Shown here: positions 19,620 through 31,379 of the stretch, piece by piece
Numbering within the stretch: the stretch's first letter is position 1
Layout of the letters: the number at the start of each line of letters is the position of its first letter
DNA from: Podospora bellae-mahoneyi
Taxonomy: Eukaryota > Ascomycota > Sordariomycetes > Sordariales > Podosporaceae
Length of the DNA stretch: 64,000 nucleotides
Reading direction: 5' to 3'
Assembly: GCF_035222275.1 (NCBI RefSeq)
Contig: NC_085883.1
Location: 682,001 to 746,000 of the forward strand
Position numbers and translations under genes: made by a program
The notes under the pieces: generated by a model
The model's database searches: none
What the model was told of the DNA's origin: nothing
Seen by the model: the letters and a program-made list of their open reading frames with translations, nothing else

Positions 19620-22600
19620 CTAGCGGACCGAGATACCCGACCTGCTGGTAAACATGCGCGAGGCAATGCCCATCGACATGAGCTCCTGGAAAAGCAGCTT
19701 GGCCGCGTACGGCATGTGTACCTGCGCAATCTTGGTCTTGTTCTTGCAAGGCCGGCATTCGAAGGATTGCTTGGTGAGGTTCCTGGAAAAACCATCGTTA
19801 GCATCTTGTTGATGAAAAATAAAAAGGGGGGACCTACGCAATAGGCGTCATCAACCCGCAAATCTCGCAAATGTGCACGCGGTACGCATCAGACACCTCA
19901 AACAGACGCTCCTTCAAGAACGATGCGGCGCCGTGGGCAATCATACAATCACGTTCCATTTCTCCGAAACGGAGACCGCCGTCTCTGGCACGACCCTCAA
20001 CTGGCTGACGGGTCATGATCTGGACCGGCCCACGAGCACGCGCGTGGATCTTGTCGTCCACCATGTGTCTGAGACGCTGGTAGTAGGTGGGACCAAAGAA
20101 GCACTGGGCCCGGAGCTTGCGTCCAGTGTGGCCGTGGTACAGGATTTCGAAGCCACGAGACTGGTACCCCTGCTCGCGGAGCAGGTCAGAGACCGAGTCG
20201 ACCGTCACGTCCGTAAAGGGGGTGGCGTCGCCTTCCAGGCCCTTAAGTGTGGCCACCTTGGAGAGCAGACACTCGACCAAATGGGCAATGGTCATACGGG
20301 ACGGAATGGCGTGGGGGTTGATGATGATGTCTGGCGTGATGCCTTCGGCCGTAAAGGGCATGTCCTCCATCCGATAGGTGAGTCCAATGGTACCTTTTTG
20401 CCCGTGGCGGGACGCAAATTTGTCGCCAATCTGAGGAATCTTGGTTGTCCGCACCCTGACCTTGACGTAGCGCATGCCGTCTTGGTTGGTCGTGAGCACG
20501 ACCGAGTCCACAATACCACTCTCGGTGCTGCGAAGAGGCGTCGACGCATCACGCTTGACATGCTGCTGCTGCCGCTGCCCGAGTTCGGCATTGTCAGGGT
20601 TGATGGGCGACGTCTTTCCGATGATGATGTCTTCGCCCGACACACGGATGCCAGGAGCAATGATTCCGTCAGCATCCAGTTTGTCGTACGTCCCGTGTTT
20701 CAACCTCAACGTGTCACCGCGAGTTGGCTTCTCAAACATCTCCACAATGTTGATACCCACCCGCTTCTCGCAGTCCGTGTAGGAACGGAAGAACAGACTG
20801 CGGAAGATGCCGCGATCAATGCTGCTCTGGTTCATAACGACGGAATCTTCCTGATTGTAGCCAGAATAACAGAGGATGGCCACAATGGCGTTCTGACCGG
20901 CAGGCAACTCTCGGAACTTGAGGAACTCCATGGACCGCGTGGTAGCCAACGGCTTTTGTGGGTAGTACAGAATATTGGCCATGGTGTCCATGCGGCGGGA
21001 ATAGTTGGTAAGGAAGAAGCCCATGGCCTGCTTACCCATGGCAGACTGGTATGTGTTACGGGGCGACTGGTTGTGGTCGGGGAACGGAATGATACTGGCG
21101 CAGATACCGAGAAGCATGGCGGGGTGGATTTCGCAATGCGTGTACATGTGTGTCGTCTTGTTGACCTTGGTGCGGATCCTGTTGTTGCCTTGGCCAGAGG
21201 TGGTTTCGATATGGAATCCTAGCTTGGTCATGCGGAAATCATCCAGATCCTGAGGGGTCATGCAGATCATGGTGGTTTCTTCCTCCTCCGCGTCCAGGTA
21301 TTCAATGGCCCCCGACTTAAGGAGACCTTGCCAACCCCAGTAGTCCGGGTGATACTTGCCAAGCTCCTTGTCCCTTTGGAGCCTGGCAATGTGGTCCTTG
21401 TTGAGAATAAGTTGCCCCTTCTCTACGCCGTGGTTGCCCTTCTCCTCTTGCTCAACAGTGAAGAGCGGTCTCATGACACGGCCGGCATCAGAGAAGATCT
21501 TGAACTCGCGCTCGCGAATGTCCCGAACAAGGGACACTTCGAAACTGATGACGTTCTTCCGCCTCAGATCTTGTACCAACGTGACGAGCTGCTTGGGGTC
21601 GTTGTGCACACCCACCCACGTGCCGTTCACAAACACCTTGGTCGCGTTGGGCGCGCGAAGCGGCTCGTACTCCTCCAAGACATCCATGCCGCGGGCCGTC
21701 ATGAAGTCGACGATTGGGTCAGCCGGAGTACCCACACTCACGTAGCACATCAGAGACAAGTTCTTGACCAGACCGCAAGCCTGTCCCTCGGGCGTCTCGG
21801 CTGGGCAGACCAAACCCCAATGGGTGTTGTGAAGCTGTCTGGGTTTGGCAAGCTTGCCATCACGCCCGATGGGCGTATTGGTACGTCTCAAATGGGACAG
21901 CGTGGAGGCAAAGGTATAACGGTTCAACACCTGTGACACACCAGCCGTGGAGCTCATGGCCTTCTTCTGATCACCCCAGTTCCCGGTGGCCAACGAGTAC
22001 TTGAGAGCATTTGTCAATGTGTTGGCCTTGATGCCGAGGGCCAGAGTGAAATGCTTGTTGGTGTCGAGGCAGCGCTTCATGTACCCCATGAGATCCTGTG
22101 TCATGCGACGAACAACGCCACGGAAGAGCTTGGCCAAAAGCGGACCAGCCAGATCCAACCTCTTCTTGCCAAAGTGATCACGGTCGTCAGTATCCCTGCG
22201 ACCGAGCGCGCATTGGAGAAGCTTGTTGACCATGTAGCCCAAAAAGAAGGCTTTCCTCGTTTCACAACCTTCTGTCTGTGAGATATGGGGCAACATCTCC
22301 TTCTGAAGAAGATCCTTCGCGGCCCTGATGCGGTTCATGCGGTTCTGACCCATATTCCCGTTGCCACGCTTGCCGATAAAGTCCAGAGCGATTTCTCGGT
22401 CCTGGATGCAAAAAGCCTCCTCGATGCAAGGCCGCAAAGCCTCGAGCATCTGTGTGTCCTTGCGATCGTAGCAAATATGGTTCAGGATATCCTCGTCGGA
22501 CACAATGCCAAGAGCACGGAAGACGATGGCGAGGGAGACATCCTCACGGACGTAAGGCAGAGTAACGCTCACGGTATTGGCCAATCTGCCCTTCTCGTTG

Positions 22601-23511
22601 GATGCCTTGGTGTGCAACTTCATTTGCAGCGACGAAATCAGACGAGAGCCCTTTTCAAGAGCACTCCTGATCTCAGCCTGGTACGAGACACTGCCTCCTG
22701 GTGGCTTCTTGAAGACTTGAACAATGTTGGCCGCCGATCGCTCCTGGGCGATCAAGACCTTCTCGGACCCGTTGATGATAAAGTAACCACCCTGGTCGTA
22801 AGGGCACTCGTTGAGCACAAAGAGCGACTCGTCGTCCTCGCCGTACAAGTGGCAGATTTGCGACTTGACCATGACGGGAAGCTTGCCGAGGAAAATGAGA
22901 TCGCCCCTATCGTTCTCCCCCTTGGAGCCCTCTCCAGGCATGTCGCTCTCTTCCTCCTCCCATCGAATCGTCATCGGGTGCTCGCCCGTCTCCCGCATAA
23001 GCTCGTGCTGCTCGTCGTCCAGCTCGTTTAGTGGAACGGGCTCGTTGATGGCAACACGGGCGCGTTTGGAAACCTTGCAGTACATGGGCGCGGAGTATGT
23101 AAGGTTACGGTCACGGCACTCGTAGGGCAAGAGGCTGGTTGTCTCGCCTGAAATTTCGGTGAGGGTGGGCTTCGAGATCATGACGTTGCCGAAATGAATG
23201 TCGTATCTCCGCAGGGCGATATCTCTGCCCTGGTCGTCACCGGGATTGGGATGGTCGAGTGTGAGATCGGCATATTCGTCGACGAGAGACTGGATGGTGC
23301 TGCTGGTGAATTCATCAAAAGAATCAATCTGTTGCGACACCAGACCCTTCATATCAAAGTAGGCCGAGATGACATCCCAGCAGTCCTCCGGTGTGATGGC
23401 GGCATCGTCCTGATCGACGCCCAACTCGTCGCCATTTTCGTAGTTGTTGTCATCGTCGAACTCGTCGCCGTAGCCGCCATACGACTGACTCTGGGTCGCG
23501 TAATCAGCCAT
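19620..23511 (-). CDS. RPB2: DNA-directed RNA polymerase II second largest subunit
   Basis: Exon 1 (23511-19838) and exon 2 (19782-19620) flank a 55-bp intron and give 1278 aa, the expected size. Landmarks include the acidic Tyr/Asp N-terminus, [16 protein letters not shown], the fork/hybrid-binding regions, [34 protein letters not shown] and the C-terminal clamp zinc site CEICG...CRPC. The intron falls inside that zinc-binding segment, between PI and ANLTKQ. The end GISVR is typical. It forms the active-centre cleft of Pol II with Rpb1 (family knowledge). A long open frame on the opposite strand is a codon-bias shadow. Confidence 0.98.
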
Positions 23512-25369
23512 GATTTGATGATTGTGGTCGGGTTGGAATTGGTGGGAGAGATGCCCAGCAGCCAGCTACCGAGTGGTGGGCAAAAAAGAGAAAATGAGCG
23601 ACGGATTAGAAATCGCCACAAAGAGGCGGCGCGCGCATCAACTTGGGAGGAGCGCAAGGCCCTCAGCGCATCAAAAAGAAGATATTCGCAAGTCGGTAGT
23701 TATTCTCCTGGATGCAGAAAGGAGTGGGTGTGTGTGTGATGGCGAAAAGAATGGAAAAGTCGCGATTCGTGAGTCGTTGGGCTTTGGAGGCGGCGACTGG
23801 TGATGGTTTGTTGCTGGACGTCGTCGCCTTCCCCAGTGGAATTTCTGCTGACTGGAGAGGCTGAAGGTGCGGCAGGCACACCGCTAATCCCGGTTGGGTC
23901 AAAGCGCAGGGACCACGTCGACAGCTCTTTGTGCCGCACGTGATCACGCATCAAATTCACTTCATTCTTGGCCCCATAAAAAACCGCGAATTTCACGCGT
24001 CTTATCTTAACTTGTCGCCTTGGCCCCTGCTCCCTCAAATGCAGTCAGATGCCGAGAAACCCATCATTGACGTGTCGGTCCACGAACACAATCTACCATG
24101 TTGCCATATCGAGACACAAAGCCTCAATGTGTGTCCAGTCAATATCACACTGCATGAGAATAAAATATCATCCAGTCTCTTCCTCGAATTTCTATCTGTC
24201 ACTGAGTGAGACCTTCCCTCCTCCGTCAATCAACCGATCCGTTTTCAATCTTTTTTTCCGGTGAGCAACCAGAGCCACTTTCTTATATCTGAGGCTCTTT
24301 ACATTGACCTCGGTGCATCTGTCATTACATGGGCTCCACTCACCTTGGGGGTCGGTGTTGATCAGAACTACTGTCTGTGTCATTGTTGCACGTTTGGCTT
24401 CTCATGATTTGGTGTCTCTCGGGTCAAGCATGTTGGGCCATCATCCTTTGTCAGTTCATTTCCCCCAAAACCATCACATTTATCAATCCTTTCACTCTGA
24501 TCTCTACAGGGCAAACCCTCCTCATTCCGTTACAGAGAGCCAGTCAACTGAGTCGAGTATCACCGTCGAAACAAACAACTCTGTGGTGTTCGGTGGTACT
24601 CGGTGGTACATTGCCGCCTCTATTTGACCGAGGACGGAACCAACCGGCCATCCTGCTCAATGAGACTATTCGTGCACTTTTACAACTTTGCCAGCGGCTT
24701 CCCGTGGACAAGCAGATTATCTCTGGACATACCTTATGCAGTGTCTTAACAACAATATTATACCCTCCAACGGCTTGGCACACCAATTTTCGCCCGTAAT
24801 GCCAATGCCTTCCATATGCAATCAAGCATTACATCATGGCTAAAACCAAGCAGCATATTTCTTGTCGTCGAAAAACAAGTCGTTACGCGGCCTACGTCCC
24901 GTGGGGGAAATCGTTCCCGGCATTCCGACTGCGTGGAGCAGCGACCCGCAGCGTTGCATTACCCATCGTCCGCTATCCCCTTCCGGGCTTGCTCACGGCC
25001 CAGGTTCCGGGAATGCGGAGCGCCACCGTTTCAGTCAAACTGGGAGGCGGCTCGGCACTGACTTGGCCCTGAAACCTCGACCCGAGATTTTCGGTGGGGT
25101 GACTACCCCATGGAACCCTGCTCCGTGATGTTTACTCGGTGACACAGGCTCGCCTGTTCCCGTCGATCGGATGGCTCGTCCAATCTGCCGTTGAGAGACC
25201 TTGCTCGTGGCGTGGGTTACGCTTGGTCCTGAGTTCTATGAGCTAAGACCGGGGTGGGGGAAGGAGGTGAGCAAGTATATCAAGATGGTCTTGCCCGGTG
25301 TTTTGGCCGTTTCCCTTTCGTCATCACCACCACCATTCTCCTGCTATCCTCTTTTGACCAGTAGTCAAG
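23512..25369. other. Divergent intergenic region RPB2/GH45
   Basis: About 1.86 kb between two divergent genes. No exon with coding character is visible. A TATA-like GTATATCAAG lies near 25275, roughly 95 bp before the GH45 ATG. Regulation of the cellulase by binding sites here is expected, but I could not assign any site with confidence. Confidence 0.4.
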
Positions 25370-26332
25370 ATGCGTTCCTCAGCTGTTCTTCAGACTTCTC
25401 TCCTTGCTGTCCTGCCTCTTGCCGTTCAGGCTCAGGGCGCCTCTGGGTCTGGCAAGTCTACCAGATACTGGGACTGCTGCAAGCCATCATGTGCCTGGCC
25501 AGGTAAGGCGGCGGTCAACAGACCCGTCTTTGCCTGTGACGCCAACTTTCAGCGCATTTCCGACTCTGGTGTTGCCTCTGGCTGCAATGGTGGCTCTGCC
25601 TACTCGTGCGCTGACCACAGTGCCTGGGCCATCAACGACAACCTCTCCTATGGCTTCGCTGCCACTGCTCTGAGCGGGGGATCCGAAGCTTCTTGGTGCT
25701 GTGCCTGTTACGAGTAAGCCTCTCCCCCTCTCCCGCCGTATAACCCCTCACCACTAACATCTCCCAGACTCACCTTCACCGACGGCCCCGTCGCCGGCAA
25801 GAAAATGGTCGTCCAGTCCACCTCCACCGGCGGCGACCTCGGAAGCAACCACTTCGACCTCAACATCCCCGGCGGCGGCGTCGGCCTTTTCGACGGCTGC
25901 AAGCCCCAATTCGGCGGCCTCCCCGGCGCCACCTACGGCGGTATCTCCGACCGCAGCCAGTGCGCCTCGTTCCCCGACGCCCTCAAGCCCGGGTGCAACT
26001 GGAGGTTTGACTGGTTCAAGAACGCGGATAACCCGTCGTTTACCTTCAGACAAGTCCAGTGCCCGTCTGAGTTGACGGCGAGGAGTGGGTGCAAGCGGGA
26101 TGACGATTCCCGGTTCCCGGTATTTTCTCCCCCGGGAGGCGGCAGCCAGCCCCAGCCTCAGCCGACTAGCAGTGCGGCGCAGAACCCGAACCCGACTCCT
26201 AGCGCGGCGCCGGGTGGGTGCAGGGCTGCGAAGTATGCGCAGTGTGGTGGGCAGGGTTTTACGGGGTGCACTACTTGTGAGGCGGGGAGCACTTGCACTG
26301 CTAGCAATCAGTGGTATTCCCAGTGCCTATAA
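25370..26332 (+). CDS. GH45 endoglucanase with C-terminal CBM1
   Basis: Exons 25370-25713 and 25768-26332 (54-bp intron) encode 302 aa. A signal peptide ends around residue 21 ([11 protein letters not shown]). The GH45 catalytic domain (~28-235) has [11 protein letters not shown] with catalytic Asp35 and [13 protein letters not shown] with Asp145. These match D10 and D121 of the Humicola enzyme, to which the sequence is closely similar by eye, with all the disulfide cysteines present. A Pro/Ser/Gln linker (~240-265) leads to a CBM1 cellulose-binding module ([16 protein letters not shown] to QWYSQCL). It is a secreted inverting beta-1,4-endoglucanase. The gene is intact and the protein is likely active on cellulose. 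Confidence 0.97.
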
Positions 26333-26963
26333 GCGGTAGAGGCCTGGGGCCGAGCTTCGTTCCTTGGTTAGATGAGGTGGGCAGAGACTTGATGAATCAT
26401 TCTTGTCTTTGTGGAAGAGTTTGGTTGGGGTTGAAAAATTCTTTTCTTGGTATATATGATATATTACTCTAGCAATTTCGGTTTACGCTGCGTCGGTTCC
26501 GGGTTTCTTTTTTGGTTTTTTTTATTCTTTTCTCTTTTAAACAAAACAGTTCATCACTACCTTAGCCATTATCCATACCTGTACATTGGAAGGCTTATTC
26601 TATACAATGTAAACTATCACACAGTGGACGCCGTGCAGTGTTCACAAAGCAGTTCGTGTTTATAGTGTAAATAATGTGAATGAAGAATAAGAAGAAAACC
26701 CACAGGAAAGGGTGTTCGTTTTAAGTGTTACACGTTCCTGTTTGCTCTTTATCTTCCGTCCAAGCGCCCTCGGGAAATGACTACCGTCTCCGTATTCCCG
26801 CTGGCCCCGAATGTCTCCATCGGAAATCTTGATGTCTCTCCTGTTGGCACACACATCAGCCTTTCTTCATTTGTTGGGGCCGACTTCCCGTTACACCAGT
26901 CCCTGAGTAGCTCATCCTCTTGTTTACAAATCCTTTTCTCTGCCAAGCGGATCATGTATATTA

Positions 26964-28247
26964 TCAGCTCCCAAAATTTCCTAGCAGCTCCTTGTGAATG
27001 TCTCCTGCACGAAAATCCAGTAGAACAAGGCCATCATCCTCCAAACCCATAATGTTTGTACCTTGCAGCTCCTGATGATTCCCCCATCTCAGTCTTTCGG
27101 TAAAAAAAAAAAAAAAAAAAAGAGTGGACACTCTCAAGGCGGGTAAAATGCTATTGCTATCAGCACTGCCGATTGTCTCATTTGAAACCCCAATTCTGAA
27201 CTTCTTAGCTTGTATGATGTCTTTGTCGCGCACCCACATTGACCTCAAAACTCGCACCGGAATTCTGTATTTGAACTCGTTTGACAATGATGGGTTGATC
27301 GTAACAAGCGGTGAAGTAATTGGACTTCCAGGATTGCTTACTGAGCTGGATACAAGCCAGTGCCTGTACGCTGCATGTAGGCTCCTTGACGTAAATGGCC
27401 TATCGAGAAAGTATTCGTCCAGTGTTCTTATCGGCTCAAGTGTAGATAATCCACAGCTCAAGGTATCTTGATACACCGATACTATGTCCTTGTTATTTTG
27501 GCCCCAAGGAAAAATCCATTTACATATTGGTTCAAGGGCAGCCTGCAGCAACGCCTGAGTTTCTTGGTATAGATGCCCAGTGTCCATGAGAGTTGCTCAA
27601 CATGATTTGCCACTGAACCTTGCCCATTGTGGTTGTTCAATGTGTGCGGCACAAATCCCAAGTCCTTGCGACGCGATGGCCGTTATATGTCGTGTGGGCG
27701 CTCTGGAAGGTGTGAGCATCCTTGGAAGCAAACAGAACTCCGTGACAGCTGCCTGCTAATGTGTGGGTGGTAGAATGAACATCAGCGAGATCCTCCTCAA
27801 CACAAGAACCTGTGGCCATTTACTGGTCTCGCTAAAGGCGGGGGGATATAGCGTGTCCTGGCCTGGAAGCACCAGATCATCTAGTCAATGTTGATTGGAT
27901 AAGAAGAGACTACCTGTTCGGGTGCTGTACTCGAAAACAAAATACCTCAGACTCCAGCGGGTTTGTGTTCTGCTCAAGATTTCGACCAGTTTTGGGCGTG
28001 TTTGCAAGGTAAACGAGCGCATCACGGCTTCATGGAGACCTCCGGTACGTCTGTCAATCTGAAAGTCGGTATACGACCGCAAGCAGACATCCTGCGTAGT
28101 TCTCGAAACTCGCTTTTTGTCCTCAAGGTAATCCCGGTAAGTAAGTAGCTCATTAGATGGGAGCAATACCGTGGCGATCCGAGAAAAGTTCAAGTACCCA
28201 TACTGTTTCATTCTGTCCGGCTGCAACTGCGGTATCATCTGTGCCAA
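26964..28247 (-). pseudogene. Decayed gene of unknown family
   Basis: A minus-strand coding trace starts near 28247 (MAQMIPQLQPDRMKQYGYLNF) and can be followed to 26964. A plausible intron (GTAGTC to CAG) lies near 27914-27868. After it the frame continues with two in-frame stops, near 27755 and 27600. Both are of a kind that C-to-T change would create (CAG to TAG, CGA to TGA). A run of about 18-20 A/T bases near 27103-27121 also interrupts the C-terminal region. The text on both sides of the stops keeps protein-like composition, which suggests a once-functional gene. No domain is recognised. It may instead be two neighbouring fragments. Confidence 0.45.
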
Positions 28248-28329
28248 TGTGCTTGATCGGTTCTGATCGATATGATATTCATTCGACCATACCCCGTCCT
28301 TCTAGCTAGGTACGCCTGATCCTAGAGCC

Positions 28330-29346
28330 ATGCCCGCCACCATCAAGCTAGACCACCGGGGGCCCATCACGATCGAATCAGCGCTCAGGAAGGACGCGAA
28401 CATCATCAGTCAGGCAGCGTACTTCACGGCCGTGGAGGAGCTCTCCCAGGTGCTTTGGGACAGCAGGCGGACGATCACGGCTCTTGTCAGGCACCATCTG
28501 GGGCTCGGTGATGAGGACGCTTGCGCCTGGCCCGCGTTCCGCAGCCTCGGGTAGGCTCGTTCCGGTTCTGCGCCGGTACGGTTATGCTGACGAATCGGTC
28601 GCTACCTTGCTGCGTCGCTATCTTAGAGAACGAGGGCGCGCCGAGGACAATCCCGAGGGACGAAACATATACCTGCGCTGAGCCCTTCGTCGCGGATATG
28701 CTCGCGCTCCACGATGGGAGCTTCCTCGCTAACCAGAACACGGTTTACAACGCTACGGACTGCCGTGGCCAAATGGCCGCCAGGGCGCTGCTCAGGACGC
28801 TCTCGCATCATTTCTTCACGCGGGAACGCCGCGGCGAACCATTCCGCCTCCAGCTCACCGACCTCCACGCGAGCAATATCTTCGTCGATAACGACTGAAA
28901 TGCTACCTGCCTATCGACCTCGAGTGGGTCTGCTCCCTACCCGCTGAGACGCTCGCCGTGCCGTACTGGCTTACGGGACGTGGTGTTGATGAGCTCGTGG
29001 AAAACGACCTCCGCGAGTTCGACGAAGTCCACCGGGAGTTCATGGACGTACTGGAGGAGGAGGAAATCGTAATGAACCCTGGGTACAAGCCCGCGCTGGC
29101 GAGCATTATGCGCGAGAGCTGGGAGTCCGGGGCGATATGGTTTTGGCGCTGTCTTACATCCGTGAATGGAATGTTGTCCCTCGTGGAGGATCATATCTCT
29201 CCCATATGCTGTCCCCTATCTTCCAAGACGGAGGAGGTTTTTTCCAAGTACTGGTGTCAGGGGTCTGCCGAGGTCGTCAGTAGAAAGGTCGCTGATTACG
29301 AAGAGTATGTGAAGGAATTAAAACACCTATTTGACAAGTGTAATTG
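28330..29346 (+). pseudogene. Aminoglycoside phosphotransferase-like kinase, broken copy
   Basis: The C-terminal part resembles the large fungal APH/protein-kinase-like family: FRLQLTDLHASNIFVDND is the catalytic loop (with the LTDLHxSN pattern), followed by IDLEWVCSLPAE and PYWLTGRGVDEL. The N-terminal piece (28330-28554, ending in HHLGLGDEDAC) is in a different frame from the following piece. The middle of the kinase lobe, about 100 residues in relatives, appears missing. A stop where TGG is expected (after VDND, near 28897) and a further frame change just after it break the catalytic half. The last 390 bp keep an open frame. A host gene decayed in place is the best reading. Confidence 0.68.
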
Positions 29347-30458
29347 AGTAATCGGGAGACTAGAAAAGGTTTTAATTTAGGCATAGACCTTGTCTAACGT
29401 TATCGCTTAACGTGTTTTTCGCTCTTTTTTCTCTCCTCTTTCGCTTTTTCTTTTTCCCTTTCCTTCCCTAGCGTCCTGTTTCTCACCGTCTGCTTCGCCG
29501 ATAGCCTAGCATGCTCAAGAGGCTTGGGCGGATCTGTTCATTCCAGAACTTGGAGTCTGTCCAACCCCACCCGACGCAAGAGGCCGACTTGGTTGGCATG
29601 GTTGGCCATTGAAGACATCTTGATGATCAATCTTTGAAAACAGGGCACGAAATGGACTGATATTTCGAAGCAGCTGCCGGGCCGGACCGACAAGAGTTGC
29701 AGGCTACGTTACCTACGCCTGCTGCGCGCCGGTGCCAATGCCGTCCCCGAGCCCGATCGCCTACCACCACCGCCTCCTCACCTCCCCTACGGTGGCCGCG
29801 GCCAGGCTTCTCCCGGCCCGAACGGTCCCTACACACCTCCGAACCCGTCGCAGAAGACATCACGACTTCTGACCAATTTGCTAACGATGCTCTCATTGCG
29901 GCTCCCACATCCAGCCATAAAATAATTCTTGGACTCTGTCACCGAGTCGGAAATCGAGGAGAAGTTGCAGAACTCAATCCAACTGTGTGCTCCGTGAGAA
30001 CGTAACCTGTCCGTGGATGCCTGCGGCGTGTATTCCTCCTGCCTGTGCCAAAGCAACTGCCATAGGTCGTCTATTTTACCGTTCATCGCGATTGTGAATG
30101 GTGTATGTCGCTGTTGAGAGTGTGTTGTTGTAAGGGAAGCTCTGTTTGAGGGTTGACCTTTTTCTTGGTGTTACGCTTGGGCTGGGCTCTGTTGATCGGG
30201 TTCTTCACCTGCTGTACCCGGGAGGGTTATACACTCTGGATCAAATGCCGGCGCGAGCGCCACTTGCTCAAGGGACACTGTTGGGCTATCTTGTGGTGGA
30301 TTCTCAATTCTGACGGGCAGTTTGAAGAGCCGCGGACAGAGAAAAGTGAGTACCGAGTCATAGCTCCGCGACGTCTTTGCATGGAAGCGAGCAAAAACAA
30401 CAGGGAAATAAACAGAAGTAAAAGGACAAAACAAAACAGAAGCGTTGGGGAGGGATGA
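29347..30458. other. Intergenic, no supported gene
   Basis: About 1.1 kb with a pyrimidine-rich stretch near 29410-29470. Short overlapping ORFs near 29630-30000 and 30170-30430 lack any recognisable pattern. No element ends are visible. Confidence 0.45.
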
Positions 30459-31379
30459 CTAGCGTTTCTGGGGGGTTGTGAAAGGTCTGGTTGAGTCCGA
30501 GCCGCCGCTGCCTGGCCGTGGTGGTTCTGCGGGTACTCCTGCGGGTTGCCCTGCGCGCGCCGCCGCAGCGACCGCAGCCTGCAGATTATTGACCGTCACG
30601 CGTTGTGACGGCGGGGTTGACCGCGTCCCAACCCTCCAGCCCATCTGGGCTTTGTCTGACATTTCCGAGGAGCTCTCGTGCTGGGCTGGCACATGCGGGC
30701 GCAGCTCGAGGATTGGTCGGCGAGTTTCTGCCTCCTCCCCCCTTTGTGCCAGTGGCTGTGAACGCTTGACGGCGGATGGCGCGGGACGGACGCGCAGCTC
30801 CGCGGCTCTCTCCCTAAATCTGATGAAATTGTCCTCGTTCAAGCCAAGGATGGTTTCCAACAGTTCGACGGCTCTCCTGTCGACGGTTGCCTCGGAATCG
30901 ACGTCCTCCGGTCGTGCCTCGTCTCCATCCTCGTCCTCGTCTTCGTCGGGGGCAAAGAGCTGAATGTCATAGAAAATAACGAGATACGACAGCATGTTCC
31001 GATGCCGGGCGTTTGATGGGCTCCGAAGAGCGTAGAAATCTTTGGCGTGGCGGGGAAATAGGGTCGGGTCCGGCTCGAGGATGCCTTGGGTTGGATGGTA
31101 GGTGGGAATGGGTGCGATGCGCAGAGCAGGATTCTTCAGCGTATAGTTGTAGAAGCGGGCTTGTGAGCGCTTATTTTCGAGTTCGAGATGGTCGAATCGA
31201 GTGTTAAATTCGCCCTGGAGCCGGTTGAGTCGCTGCGCAATCTGGTCGAGTCGCTGTGTAGCCTGGTTGGAATCCTGCCTGATCTTAGTTAACTGGCTTA
31301 CGAGCTGTTCATCTTGCGAGCTGCGGATCCTGAGGAAGTCGTCCCAGGAGACATAGCTGTCTGTCGCGAAAGCGGCCAT
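30459..31379 (-). CDS. Coiled-coil protein of unknown function
   Basis: From the ATG at 31379 (MAAFATDSYVSWDDFL) the frame gives 306 aa; an ATG 17 codons upstream is also possible. Residues ~18-75 form a heptad-patterned coiled coil (QLTKIRQDSNQATQRLDQI and following). The conserved-looking core FYNYTLKNPALRIAPIPTYH and PRHAKDFYALRSP is followed by an acidic Asp/Glu run and a disordered Pro/Arg/Ser tail. This type of protein occurs as single-exon accessory genes in filamentous ascomycetes, but I know no function for it. It sits in a gene-poor stretch next to decayed genes and the RIP region, and looks intact. Confidence 0.68.
   Translation of the reverse strand: MAAFATDSYVSWDDFLRIRSSQDEQLVSQLTKIRQDSNQATQRLDQIAQRLNRLQGEFNTRFDHLELENKRSQARFYNYTLKNPALRIAPIPTYHPTQGILEPDPTLFPRHAKDFYALRSPSNARHRNMLSYLVIFYDIQLFAPDEDEDEDGDEARPEDVDSEATVDRRAVELLETILGLNEDNFIRFRERAAELRVRPAPSAVKRSQPLAQRGEEAETRRPILELRPHVPAQHESSSEMSDKAQMGWRVGTRSTPPSQRVTVNNLQAAVAAAARAGQPAGVPAEPPRPGSGGSDSTRPFTTPQKR

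Noticed and set aside
19873-21222. 449-codon open frame opposite RPB2
   Set aside because: It lies wholly within the RPB2 coding exon on the other strand; long antisense frames are expected from its GC-rich third positions, and its translation resembles no known protein.
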